DNA of 64,000 nt. Origin: ZC4RG35 sp964388105. GTDB taxonomy: Bacteria > Actinomycetota > Acidimicrobiia > Spongiisociales > ZC4RG35. The stretch covers positions 4,835-68,834 of the forward strand of contig CAYLYQ010000004.1 of the NCBI GenBank assembly GCA_964388105.1, read 5' to 3'. Position 1 is the stretch's first letter, and every line of letters begins with the position of its first letter. Positions 42,324 to 50,410 of the stretch are shown piece by piece. Made by a program: the position numbers and the translations under genes. Below the pieces are notes generated by a model. That model was not told the origin of the DNA. It ran no database searches and saw only the letters and a program-made list of their open reading frames with translations.

Positions 42324-45304
42324 GCTGCGGCCGCAGCAGCTTCCTCGGCCCGGGACAGACCCTCCTCCCATGTCCCGGGGGCAGCCTCGATCTCTGCCCA
42401 TCGGGAACCCAGGGCGTCGCGGGTCGCGGCGAAGGAGTCGGCGTAGCCCACTTCGTCGGGTGGGGGCCAGATGAGCCGATCTCGAAGGGCCGTCTTCTCC
42501 GCCAATGCGTATAGATGCCCGGCTGAGACCTGATCACCCTGGAGCCGGATGAGGCCTGCCAGAGCCACGGCGGCGATGGCCGCTCCCCTGCCGTCCACGG
42601 CCTCGATACAGAGGCGGAGGCTCTCGACGAGCGGATGCCATGCCCGGAACGGTTCACCGGCCCTCTGCGCGGTCTTGCCCATGTGATAGAGGTACTCGGC
42701 GAGGGCGGCACGCGCCCCTACCTGGCCTTCGGTCTCGTTGGCGCGCCGGCGGTTGAACTCGACGACCTCCATCAGCACACTCGTCGGCGGGTTGCCTTGG
42801 ATCATCGTCTTCAGCTCGAAGAGATTGGTGCTCGCCTCCTCGTTGAGACCGAACCCCTCGAGCACGCCCCGGAACAGACTCAGCGCCCGGTCGTGGTCCC
42901 CCTGCAGCCACGCCACCGCGCCAAGCCCAGCGTCAGCGTGTGCCGCCCCGAGGTGGTCGCCGGCCTTCTGCAGCAGCTCTCTGCCGATGGCGTAGTTGTC
43001 CACCGCGCCGGGGAAGTCGCCTTGATCCCGGGCCAGGGCCCCGAGGCGGAGATGGGACCAGCCCGTGTCGATCACGCCTCCGGCCGCGCTGATGATCCCG
43101 TGGCTGCGCCACAGGTAGCTCTGGGCAGTCGGCAGATCTCCGAGGCAGCGAGCGATCGTCCCCTGCACCGCAAGGGTCCACCCCTCGGTCCATCGGTCGC
43201 CGGCCTTCCGCGCCAGCTCCTCCGCATCCTGACCCAGTCTCCTGGCTTCCTCCAGATCGTCACGAAACCAAGCGACCACCGACAGGTGGTAGGTCTCCCT
43301 GGCGATGCCGGCGTCGTCGCCGGCTCCGGTGTACAGAGACAGGGCTTCTTCGAATGACCGTTCGGCGCGGTCGAAATCGAGCCTCATCATCGAGAGGAGG
43401 CCGATCCCGTTGAAGGCCCGTGCCGTGACCACGGGGTCGGCACTTCCTCCCTCGAACCCGCGATTCAGCCAATGCCATCCTTCCGGAACGTCCCGCCGGA
43501 TCACCCAGAACCAGCGCAGGTGTCCGGCCATCGCCAGCACGTCCGCCCTCCGATTGTGGTCATCGAGCCATGTCAGAGCGGCCCGCAAGTTGTGGCGCTC
43601 CAGATCGAGACGGGCCAGCACGGTGTTCTGGCTGGAACCGAGCGGCTCATTCTGGCCGGCGAGATCGAGGAAGTAGGCGGCGTGGCGCTCCTGCAGACGG
43701 GCCGAGCCCTCTCCCTGGGCGAGCCGCATGCGCGCGTACTGCGCGATCGGCTCGAGGAGTCGGTATCGAGCCGGCTCGCCTTCCGTGGGCGTGACGAGCG
43801 AGGTCTCGACCAGACGACCGAGCAACTCGAGGACCAGGTGGCTCTCGACTTCCCCACCGGAACACACCGCCTCCACGGCGTCGATGGTGAATCCGCCCGA
43901 GAAGACCGAGAGCCGGTTGAAGAGCATGGCCTCGGTCGGCTCCAGCGAGTTGTAGCTCCAGTCAAGGGTGGTCTCCAACGTCTGCTGGTGAGGCACCGCC
44001 GCCCCCGGCCGTGAGCCCAGCACGGAGAACTGTCGATCGAGACGCTCCAGCAGTTGGTCCAGGGTCAGCATGCTGAGACGCGCCGCCGCGAGCTCGATGG
44101 CCAGAGGTATGCCATCGAGGCGCCGGCAGATCTCGGCGACGATCGGTGCGGAGGTGTCGTCCAGGGCGAAGCTGGGGACGACCGCGTGGGCCCGGTCCAC
44201 GAAAAGGGCGACCGCATCGTGCTTGCCGACCTGGGAAGGGCTCCGAACTCGCTCAGGCGGCACGCCGAGGGGCTCCACCGCCACGAGCCGCTCTCCCCGC
44301 ATCGACAGCCACTCGCGACTGGTGACCAGGATTCGAAGTGATGTGGTCCGCTGGAGCAGATGGTCGGCGAGAGACGCCACCTCGCCCACCATGTGCTCGC
44401 AGCCGTCCAGGATGATCAGGGTCATGGCTCTTCCGAGCCGGTTGGCCAGGGTGTCCCGGGCGGACTCACCCGGGCTGGCCGTGATGTGAAGTTGACGCGC
44501 GATCGTGTCGGCGAGCATCTCGGGGGCAGTCAGCCGCGAGACCTCGATGAACCAGACGCCGTCGGGATACGCGGTGAGCACTTCGGAGGCCGCGTTGAGG
44601 GCCAGGCTGGTCTTGCCGACACCGCCGGGCCCGGTGATCGTGACCAGGCGGGAGCTCTGCAGGGATTCGATGACCTTCTTCCGGTCCTCCTCCCGCCCGA
44701 TGAAGGTCGACTGAGCCGGAGGGAGGTTTCCTTTCAGCGTGGTCAGGGTGCGGATAGGCGGAAAACTCGTCTGCAGCCCGTCAACGGTCACCTGAAACAG
44801 GCGGTCGTCACCCTCCATGTCCTTGAGCCGGTGGGTTCCCAGGTCTTCCAGGGTGATCCCGGGCGCCAGGGCGTGGCCCACCAGCCGGGCGACGAGCTCG
44901 GAGATGACGATCTGGCCCCCATGCCCGGCGGCCCCGATGCGGGCGGCTCGGTGGACGTCTATTCCGACGTAGTCCGAACCGCCGAGGACGGCCTCCCCGG
45001 TGTGGACCCCGATTCGGGTTCTCACCGGCCACGGGGTGGTCCATGACTCGGCTTCGAGGTCACGCTGGATCTGGACGGCGGCGTTGACCGCGGCTGCAGC
45101 CGACTGGAACACCGCAAAGAAGCTGTCGGCCTCGTCCTTCACGATCACCCCGCCGGCGGTTTCGATCGCTGAAGCCACCAGCTGCTGGTAACGCCGGAGC
45201 GCGCTCTCGAAGCCAGGCCCCATCACCTGAAGCAGGCGCGAGGAGCCTTCGATGTCCGTGAACAGGAAGGTGACCGTCCCGGTGGGGAGGTGGCGCCGCG
45301 ACAT
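42320..45304 (-). CDS. class III nucleotide cyclase fused to STAND ATPase and TPR domain
   Basis: 994 residues. The N-terminal class III cyclase domain (about 8-175) has metal Asp in FLFTDIEGSS, the base-specifying Lys and second Asp in VKDEADSFFAVF, and the transition-state Arg in VHRAARIGA; the usual Asn before it is His. Then a STAND/NB-ARC-like ATPase with Walker A GPGGVGKTSLALN (about 226) and Walker B LIILDGC, and from about 560 a long TPR-like helical array. There is no C-terminal LuxR helix-turn-helix. It probably links a sensed ligand to cyclic-nucleotide signalling; target unknown. Leaderless ATG 6 nt after TAACTT; overlaps tlyA by 4 bases. Confidence 0.88.
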   Translation of the reverse strand: MSRRHLPTGTVTFLFTDIEGSSRLLQVMGPGFESALRRYQQLVASAIETAGGVIVKDEADSFFAVFQSAAAAVNAAVQIQRDLEAESWTTPWPVRTRIGVHTGEAVLGGSDYVGIDVHRAARIGAAGHGGQIVISELVARLVGHALAPGITLEDLGTHRLKDMEGDDRLFQVTVDGLQTSFPPIRTLTTLKGNLPPAQSTFIGREEDRKKVIESLQSSRLVTITGPGGVGKTSLALNAASEVLTAYPDGVWFIEVSRLTAPEMLADTIARQLHITASPGESARDTLANRLGRAMTLIILDGCEHMVGEVASLADHLLQRTTSLRILVTSREWLSMRGERLVAVEPLGVPPERVRSPSQVGKHDAVALFVDRAHAVVPSFALDDTSAPIVAEICRRLDGIPLAIELAAARLSMLTLDQLLERLDRQFSVLGSRPGAAVPHQQTLETTLDWSYNSLEPTEAMLFNRLSVFSGGFTIDAVEAVCSGGEVESHLVLELLGRLVETSLVTPTEGEPARYRLLEPIAQYARMRLAQGEGSARLQERHAAYFLDLAGQNEPLGSSQNTVLARLDLERHNLRAALTWLDDHNRRADVLAMAGHLRWFWVIRRDVPEGWHWLNRGFEGGSADPVVTARAFNGIGLLSMMRLDFDRAERSFEEALSLYTGAGDDAGIARETYHLSVVAWFRDDLEEARRLGQDAEELARKAGDRWTEGWTLAVQGTIARCLGDLPTAQSYLWRSHGIISAAGGVIDTGWSHLRLGALARDQGDFPGAVDNYAIGRELLQKAGDHLGAAHADAGLGAVAWLQGDHDRALSLFRGVLEGFGLNEEASTNLFELKTMIQGNPPTSVLMEVVEFNRRRANETEGQVGARAALAEYLYHMGKTAQRAGEPFRAWHPLVESLRLCIEAVDGRGAAIAAVALAGLIRLQGDQVSAGHLYALAEKTALRDRLIWPPPDEVGYADSFAATRDALGSRWAEIEAAPGTWEEGLSRAEEAAAAAA

Positions 45305-45310
45305 GAGGGA

Positions 45311-45316
45311 AAGTTA
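45311..45316 (-). promoter_or_regulatory. -10 box TAACTT, leaderless promoter of the cyclase-ATPase gene
   Basis: TAACTT, then TCCCTC, then ATG at 45304, exactly 6 nt. It would also drive tlyA-nadK-recN. Confidence 0.55.
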
Positions 45317-45346
45317 ACGGCGCGTCGACCCCAAGTCCGGCCGGTT

Positions 45347-45484
45347 TCAGGAGAGGTCGTCGAGGATGCGACCGAGGACCTCGGCCAGTTGGGCCGCCGG
45401 CTCGGGCACTGAAGCCGGGTCGAGCTCTTCGATTCGGTCCAACAGAGCCTCGATCTCGGCGACCTGTTCGGGGGTGAGGTCCAT
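45347..45484 (-). CDS. 45-residue acidic small protein (Rv1693-like position)
   Basis: Reads MDLTPEQVAEIEALLDRIEE, then a Pro/Glu-rich bend and a second helix (AAQLAEVLGRILDDLS). It is a compact acidic helical hairpin with no cysteine or membrane segment. It lies between the HAD phosphatase and the cyclase-tlyA unit; from memory the mycobacterial gene Rv1693, also very short, has the same place between Rv1692 (HAD) and tlyA. A CATAAT box lies 8 nt upstream of the ATG. Function unknown. Confidence 0.65.
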   Translation of the reverse strand: MDLTPEQVAEIEALLDRIEELDPASVPEPAAQLAEVLGRILDDLS

Positions 45485-45516
45485 GGTCGTCGATTATGGC
45501 CTGAGCGACGACCTGA

Positions 45517-46269
45517 TCAGCGGAGGATGAGATCGACCGCTTCGCCCAGGCCGTCCACCACGTGGTCGGCGACGCCGTCGTCGGGCTCGTCGGTCACCCC
45601 GCCCAGGACCAGGATGGATTCCCATCCCCCGGCGGCCGCCATGGCGATGTCGGTGTCGAGACGGTCTCCGACGACCCAGACCGGGCCATCAGAGAGGCGG
45701 CTGCGAACCAGGTCCACCATCGGCTGGTGCGGCTTGCCGGCCACTTCGGGCCTGGTCTCGGCGGCGGTGGCTATCGCCTCCACGATGGCACCCGCGCCCG
45801 GCAGCAATCCGGCCTCGATCGGGTAGGTCGGGTCGACGTTGGTCGCCACGAATCGCGCCCCTTCGCGCACGGCTGAGGCCGCCCGCGCGATCCAGTCGTA
45901 GTCGATGCGCGCCGTCAAACCCACGACCACGCTGCGCGCCGAGCGCGCGTCCGTCGTGATGGTGTGCCCCGCCTCGGTCAGGGCGGCGTCGATGCCCTGC
46001 TCACCCACCACGAACGCCGGCGAGTCGGCCGGCTGCAGCATCATGGCGGCAGCCTGGGGTGAGGTGCACACCTCCTCGCGCGTGCAGGGCACGCCGGTCA
46101 GCTCCGTGATGTGCGCGGCGGCACCATCGGGCGTCCTCGTCGAGTTGTTGGTGACGAAGAGGAACCTCCCGCCGTTCTCCCGCAGCCGGGTCATTGCCTC
46201 CGGCACCCCCGGCAGGACCCGACGCCCCCTGTAGAGGACCCCGTCGAGGTCGCAAACGACCTGGATCAA
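45517..46269 (-). CDS. HAD-IIA family phosphatase
   Basis: 250 residues. Motif I DLDGVLYRGRRVLPGVPEA, motif II in FVTNNSTRTPD, Lys in EVAGKPHQPM and motif IV VVGDRLDTDIAMA; the IIA cap domain lies between. The mycobacterial counterpart Rv1692 is described as a glycerol-3-phosphate phosphatase, so a polyol phosphate is a reasonable substrate. It overlaps the M20 peptidase gene by 4 bases. Confidence 0.9.
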   Translation of the reverse strand: MIQVVCDLDGVLYRGRRVLPGVPEAMTRLRENGGRFLFVTNNSTRTPDGAAAHITELTGVPCTREEVCTSPQAAAMMLQPADSPAFVVGEQGIDAALTEAGHTITTDARSARSVVVGLTARIDYDWIARAASAVREGARFVATNVDPTYPIEAGLLPGAGAIVEAIATAAETRPEVAGKPHQPMVDLVRSRLSDGPVWVVGDRLDTDIAMAAAGGWESILVLGGVTDEPDDGVADHVVDGLGEAVDLILR

Positions 46270-47594
46270 CTGGCGAAGAAGTGGTGGAGGACCCGCTCGT
46301 ACAGGGCGGTGGTGCGCTTCACCGACTCGACCGAGACGCGCTCGTCGTGCCCGTGGAACAGAGACAGCATCTCCGAGAAGGTCATCCGGTCGTCGAAGAG
46401 CCCCACGCCGTAACCCACGGATCCCTTCTCCCGCCAGAAGCGGGCGTCGGTCCCGACTGTCATCAGGGTGGGCAGCAGATTTCGGTGCCCCTCGAGGTCC
46501 TCCACGGAGTCGGCAATCGCCTCCCAGAGCCGGGTGTCGGTCCGGCTCACCGTCGCCTCGAGGTCGTATCCGTAGGGCTCGATGTCGATGTCGTCGCGGG
46601 CGTGACCCATTGCCTTGTGCAAGTGCGACTCGACGAAACTGCGGTCCTGCCCGGGCAAGGACCTGATGTCGATGGCGGCAGACGCCTGGTCCGGGATCAT
46701 GTTCACCTTCATCCCGGCGTCGAGGCGGTTCGGCGAGATCGTCGTGTGCGTCAGCGCGTGGGCGTACCGGGCAAAGAGAGGGTCGGTGATGGCGAGGTCA
46801 TCGACGGCGTCGTCGACCCGGTCCGGGTCGGTCAGAGCCGACTTGAGGTCGGTGTCGAGGTCGAGTCGGGAGACGAAGTCGATCCATTCGGGGCTGATGC
46901 CCACGGGCATCTGGGTGTCGAATATCCCTTTCAAGGCGTCGACGATCTTTCGCAACGCGTTGTCCTGGCCGTACGGGACGGAACCGTGCCCAGGGCGCCC
47001 GTGGGATCGAAGGACGCTCCAGTAGCCGCCCTTTTCTCCAATCGACACCGGCACCGTGGGGCCCGATGTGTACTCGAGTGCGGGGTAGGCCACCTCGGTG
47101 AGGACGAACGGCGCTCCGACCAGATCCCAGTGGTCGTCGGCGAGGACCTTGGCGCCGTAGATCCCTCCGGCCTCCTCGTCCGCAGCCGCGACGAAGATCA
47201 GGTCACCCGACAGGCCGACCTCCCCGCGAACGTATGGCCGGGCGGCGAAGGCCATGGCCGCCGTGACGTTGAGCATGTCGAGGGCGCCACGGCCGTAGAC
47301 GAAGCCATCCACGATCTCCGCCGCGAACGGATCGACCGACCATCCCGAAGGATCGACGGGGACGACATCGGTGTGCGGCAGGAGTGTCAGAGCTGGTGCT
47401 TGGGGATCCTCACCCCGCACCCGGTACACGAGGGACTGGCGCCCCGGTGCCGGTTCGAAGACCTCTCCCTCGACTCCGAAGAAGTCCTGGAGAGTGGACA
47501 CCGATCGGTGCTCCTGGCCCGATCCGGGGGTCCCGTCGTTGACGCAGGCGTTGCGGATCAGCCGCTGGAGAAGGTCGATCACCTCGGATGTCAT
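46266..47594 (-). CDS. M20 family metallopeptidase/deacylase
   Basis: 442 residues. Zinc-site motifs: His in LLPHTDVVPVD, bridging Asp in GRGALDMLN, the catalytic Glu pair in ADEEAGG, and a His in the lid region (HGRPGHGSVPYG). The architecture matches the DapE/ArgE/carboxypeptidase group, and here a dipeptidase or acylase role is more likely than lysine synthesis. It overlaps both neighbours by 4 bases. Confidence 0.87.
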   Translation of the reverse strand: MTSEVIDLLQRLIRNACVNDGTPGSGQEHRSVSTLQDFFGVEGEVFEPAPGRQSLVYRVRGEDPQAPALTLLPHTDVVPVDPSGWSVDPFAAEIVDGFVYGRGALDMLNVTAAMAFAARPYVRGEVGLSGDLIFVAAADEEAGGIYGAKVLADDHWDLVGAPFVLTEVAYPALEYTSGPTVPVSIGEKGGYWSVLRSHGRPGHGSVPYGQDNALRKIVDALKGIFDTQMPVGISPEWIDFVSRLDLDTDLKSALTDPDRVDDAVDDLAITDPLFARYAHALTHTTISPNRLDAGMKVNMIPDQASAAIDIRSLPGQDRSFVESHLHKAMGHARDDIDIEPYGYDLEATVSRTDTRLWEAIADSVEDLEGHRNLLPTLMTVGTDARFWREKGSVGYGVGLFDDRMTFSEMLSLFHGHDERVSVESVKRTTALYERVLHHFFAS

Positions 47595-47983
47595 TCGCCC
47601 AGGGTATCCAGCAGATCGAACATCGTCCTGGTCAGGGGCAGGCGTCTTGCCTCATCCAATCGAACCCATCGGGCGTCCTCGGCGTCGTCGGCGGCGCGGA
47701 GCTCGCCTCCGATCACGGTGGCGGCGTAGTCGAGGAGAACCAGGTGGTGCGTCCGGTCGATGACCTCGCCCGTCCACCCCAGGTCGCCGGCCTCGACATC
47801 GAGGCCGGTCTCCTCCATGGTCTCCCGTTCCACGGCCGCCCGCAGGGTCTCGCCGAACCTGACCTTCCCTCCCGGCACCGCCCAGAGCCCCTTCCCGGGA
47901 TCCCGTCCCCGCTGGACCAGGAGGATCTCGTCACCACGGCGGAGCACCGCGCCGACACCGACGACCGGGCGTTCAACGCTCAT
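47591..47983 (-). CDS. Nudix hydrolase
   Basis: 130 residues. The Nudix box is complete: G-x5-E-x7-R-E-x2-E-E-x-G in GKVRFGETLRAAVERETMEE followed by TG. It resembles ADP-ribose pyrophosphatase or MutT-like sanitising enzymes; the substrate is not predictable. It overlaps the GNAT gene by 11 bases and the M20 gene by 4. Confidence 0.88.
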   Translation of the reverse strand: MSVERPVVGVGAVLRRGDEILLVQRGRDPGKGLWAVPGGKVRFGETLRAAVERETMEETGLDVEAGDLGWTGEVIDRTHHLVLLDYAATVIGGELRAADDAEDARWVRLDEARRLPLTRTMFDLLDTLGE

Positions 47984-48449
47984 CGTCGTGGTGCATGACT
48001 ATCGAGCGCGCCGAGAACCCGCCCGCTTCGAAGAAGTTCTTGGCCAGGCGATGGCCGGGCAGCACGTGGGCGTCGAACTTGCTGATACCGCGGGCACGCA
48101 GCATCTCCATCACCATGTCGCGCATCGCCTCGCCGACCGCCACTTCCCTCGCCTCCTGCTCGACGTAGATGAGTCGAATCGAACCGATCTCCTCACCGCC
48201 CGACTGGGGGAGGGTCGGCTCAACCCTGGCCACCAGGAAGCCGAACGGATTGTGCTCGATCTCGCCGAGCAGGACGACGGCATCCGCGTCCTCCACCAGC
48301 GCCCGGAGGCTCTCGGCAATGGGTTCCGGCAGGCCGTCGGCGACGGGCCACATCGGGTGGAGGGAGGTCATCTCCTCTTCGAGACGCCGGTACAGGGCAA
48401 CAAGCGTGCCCACATCGTCGACGGTGGCGACGCGGGCATCGACCTTCAT
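47973..48449 (-). CDS. GNAT family N-acetyltransferase
   Basis: 158 residues. N-terminal RVATVDDVGTLVALYRRLEE, strand IGSIRLIYVEQEAREVAVGE where the acetyl-CoA loop is weakly conserved, and C-terminal AHVLPGHRLAKNFFEAGGF, a typical GNAT end. The ATG at 48449 overlaps the glycosyltransferase stop (ATGA). The substrate is unknown. Confidence 0.82.
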   Translation of the reverse strand: MKVDARVATVDDVGTLVALYRRLEEEMTSLHPMWPVADGLPEPIAESLRALVEDADAVVLLGEIEHNPFGFLVARVEPTLPQSGGEEIGSIRLIYVEQEAREVAVGEAMRDMVMEMLRARGISKFDAHVLPGHRLAKNFFEAGGFSARSIVMHHDDER

Positions 48450-49174
48450 CGGCGCAGCCCCAGGCGGGCCGGGAGGCTCTTCAGACCCCAGAGCGTCACC
48501 AGCCACATGGCCTCGACGACGATCTTGCCGCCCATCTTGGAAGTGCCCCGCGTGCGGTCGCGGAACACCACCGGCACCTCGACGATCTCGAGGCCCGCCT
48601 GGGATGCCCGCCACGCCATCTCCACCTGAAACCCGTATCCCGATGCCCTGGCGTCGCGATAGGGCAGCTTCGCCAGCGCATCGGCTCGGAAGGCGCGGAA
48701 GCCGGCTGTGGCGTCCCGAACGCCGATCCCGAGCATGGCCCGGGCGTACCAGTTGCCCCCCTTGGAGATCAGCCGGCGCAACAGCGGCCAGTCCGGAGTG
48801 GATCCGCCGGGGACATACCGCGACCCGATGGCCAGGTCGGCCCCGTCCGTCACCGCAGCGACGAGCCGCGGGAGATCGGCAGGGTCGTGGGAGAAGTCGG
48901 CATCCATCTCGATGATGACGTCTGCCTCGCCGGCGAGATGATCGAACGCGTCGGCGTAGGCACGACCGAGGCCCTCCTTGGCTTCCCTGTGGAGGACCGT
49001 CAGTGAGTCGTGGACGCGGGCCAGGTCATCGGCGATGGCGCCGGTCCCGTCCGGCGAGCCGTCGTCGACGACCAGCATCCGGTAACCCTGAGAGACGACC
49101 GCTTCTGCCAGTGCGGTGAGGTTCTCCCGCTCGTTGTACGTGGGTACTACGACGGTGACCCGGTCAGGCGACAC
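48446..49174 (-). CDS. family 2 glycosyltransferase, polyprenol-phosphate mannosyltransferase-like
   Basis: 242 residues, GT-A fold: VVVPTYNERENL, VVDDGSPDGTG, metal motif MDADFSHDP, GSRYVPGG, and the DPMS-type end RTRGTSKMGGKIVVEAMW. It has no membrane helices, like the catalytic part of Ppm1/Dpm1, which moves mannose from GDP-mannose to polyprenyl phosphate for use outside the membrane. The start is GTG at 49174, overlapping the DUF4193 gene by 11 bases. Confidence 0.88.
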   Translation of the reverse strand: MSPDRVTVVVPTYNERENLTALAEAVVSQGYRMLVVDDGSPDGTGAIADDLARVHDSLTVLHREAKEGLGRAYADAFDHLAGEADVIIEMDADFSHDPADLPRLVAAVTDGADLAIGSRYVPGGSTPDWPLLRRLISKGGNWYARAMLGIGVRDATAGFRAFRADALAKLPYRDARASGYGFQVEMAWRASQAGLEIVEVPVVFRDRTRGTSKMGGKIVVEAMWLVTLWGLKSLPARLGLRR

Positions 49175-49634
49175 AGTCCTGACAGAGCATCTTTCTCTTG
49201 TTGGCGAGCTGGCTGAGACGCTTGACCATGAAGCACGACTGACACACGAACTCGTCGGAGCGGCGCGCCTGGGCGTCGACATTGAGGGTCAGCTCCGCTC
49301 GGCGCATGGCCCGCAGCTCCTCCACTTCGTCGACGAGCATCGCCTCGTTGGCTTCGTCCTCGAGCAGCTGGAGCTCCTGGCTCTCCAGCTCTTCGAGGGC
49401 GTCGGCCGTCTCCTCGTCGTGCTCCTCGCCCTCTTCGTCTTCGTCGTCGTCGTAGTCCTCGTCATCGGTTTCCAGGACCTCTTCCACGACGTCGGCGACG
49501 ATCACTTCGTCGGCGTCGTCGAGATCGAGATCCTCTTCATCGATGTCGGCGGGCTCGTCTTCGGCTTCGGGCTCGTCGGGCTCCTCGACCAGCAGATCGA
49601 GGTCGTCTTCAGACTGCTTTTTCTTGGTTGCCAT
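49164..49634 (-). CDS. DUF4193 acidic zinc-ribbon protein
   Basis: 156 residues. Basic start (MATKKKQ), about 75 residues dominated by Asp and Glu, a helical stretch, and a C-terminal C4 motif (FVCQSCFMVKRLSQ and MLCQDCVA). Matches DUF4193, an actinobacterial family with no assigned function; the zinc-binding end suggests contact with nucleic acid or polymerase. A GGTGA ribosome-binding site and a TATACT box at 49662-49667 lie upstream. Confidence 0.85.
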   Translation of the reverse strand: MATKKKQSEDDLDLLVEEPDEPEAEDEPADIDEEDLDLDDADEVIVADVVEEVLETDDEDYDDDEDEEGEEHDEETADALEELESQELQLLEDEANEAMLVDEVEELRAMRRAELTLNVDAQARRSDEFVCQSCFMVKRLSQLANKRKMLCQDCVA

Positions 49635-49661
49635 GGGTTGTCACCAGGTAAGGGCGGCGGG

Positions 49662-49667
49662 AGTATA
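49662..49667 (-). promoter_or_regulatory. -10 box TATACT upstream of the DUF4193 gene
   Basis: Five of six bases match TATAAT. It would give a 5' leader of about 20 nt with a ribosome-binding site; -35 CTCAAG is weak. Confidence 0.5.
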
Positions 49668-49678
49668 AGTGAGGGCGC

Positions 49679-50410
49679 TCAGATCTTGAGTCGGATCGCG
49701 GCCGGGACAACCCTCCCCTTAACCGGCGTATTCCCGACGAGGTCCCCATCGGCCTCGACCGGCCAGATCACGTCGCTCTCGATGGTGAATTCTGCAGCCG
49801 TGAAGCGCCTCACCGCCGGGTCCGGAAGATGGGTTCCCTTGATCACCTTGGGCACGAGGGCCGGAGCCTGTGTCTTCCGGGCATTGATCACCTGGATGTC
49901 GACCACACCGTCCATGAGTGTCGCCCTCGGNNNNNNNNNNNNNNNNNNNNNNNNNNNNNNNNNNNNNNNNNNNNNNNNNNNNNNNNNNNNNNNNNNNNNN
50001 NNNNNNNNNNNNNNNNNNNNNNNNNNNNNNTCGAGGGCCACGACGTCGATCAGGTACGAGTCGTCGGTGGTGAGGTGCTTCGCCGCTGCGCCGAGCTTCT
50101 GGGGGATCCCGAAGGTCCGGATCAGGTCGCATCCCGTACCGGCCGGCAGGACTGCGACCGTGACGTCCTGTCCCAACGAGACGATCTCGTCCACGGCCAT
50201 GCTCAGGCTGCCGTCACCGCCGACCACTGCGATGTTGGTCCGTCCTGCCCCGATCGACTCCCTGATGGCCGCCCTGGCCTCGATGGCGCTGACGGGGGTG
50301 ACGATGACGTGCTCGACTCCGAGAGCCCGGAGGGTCTCGGAGACGAATCCGGGCGGTGTGGGTGTCGTGCCGGCCGCTTCGTTGACCAGGACGGTCCAGA
50401 GTCTGCTCAC
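49679..50410 (-). CDS. diacylglycerol/lipid kinase catalytic-domain protein, interrupted by a sequence gap
   Basis: 243 codons including 34 unknown. Before the gap: LVNEAAG, VVGGDGSLSMAVDEI and VAVLPAGTGCDLIRTFGIP, which are the nucleotide-binding core of DAGK_cat proteins. After it: DGVVDIQVINARK, AAEFTIES and VEADGDLVGNTPV, the C-terminal sandwich. The whole is about 50-60 residues shorter than typical members (about 300), so the 100-N placeholder probably hides more than 100 bases; the in-frame join may be chance. It phosphorylates a lipid such as diacylglycerol. Overlaps helY by 4 bases. Confidence 0.85.
   Translation of the reverse strand: MSRLWTVLVNEAAGTTPTPPGFVSETLRALGVEHVIVTPVSAIEARAAIRESIGAGRTNIAVVGGDGSLSMAVDEIVSLGQDVTVAVLPAGTGCDLIRTFGIPQKLGAAAKHLTTDDSYLIDVVALXXXXXXXXXXXXXXXXXXXXXXXXXXXXXXXXXXPRATLMDGVVDIQVINARKTQAPALVPKVIKGTHLPDPAVRRFTAAEFTIESDVIWPVEADGDLVGNTPVKGRVVPAAIRLKI
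49931..50030. other. assembly gap, 100 N
   Basis: Run of exactly 100 N inside the lipid-kinase gene; the true length is unknown. Confidence 0.99.
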
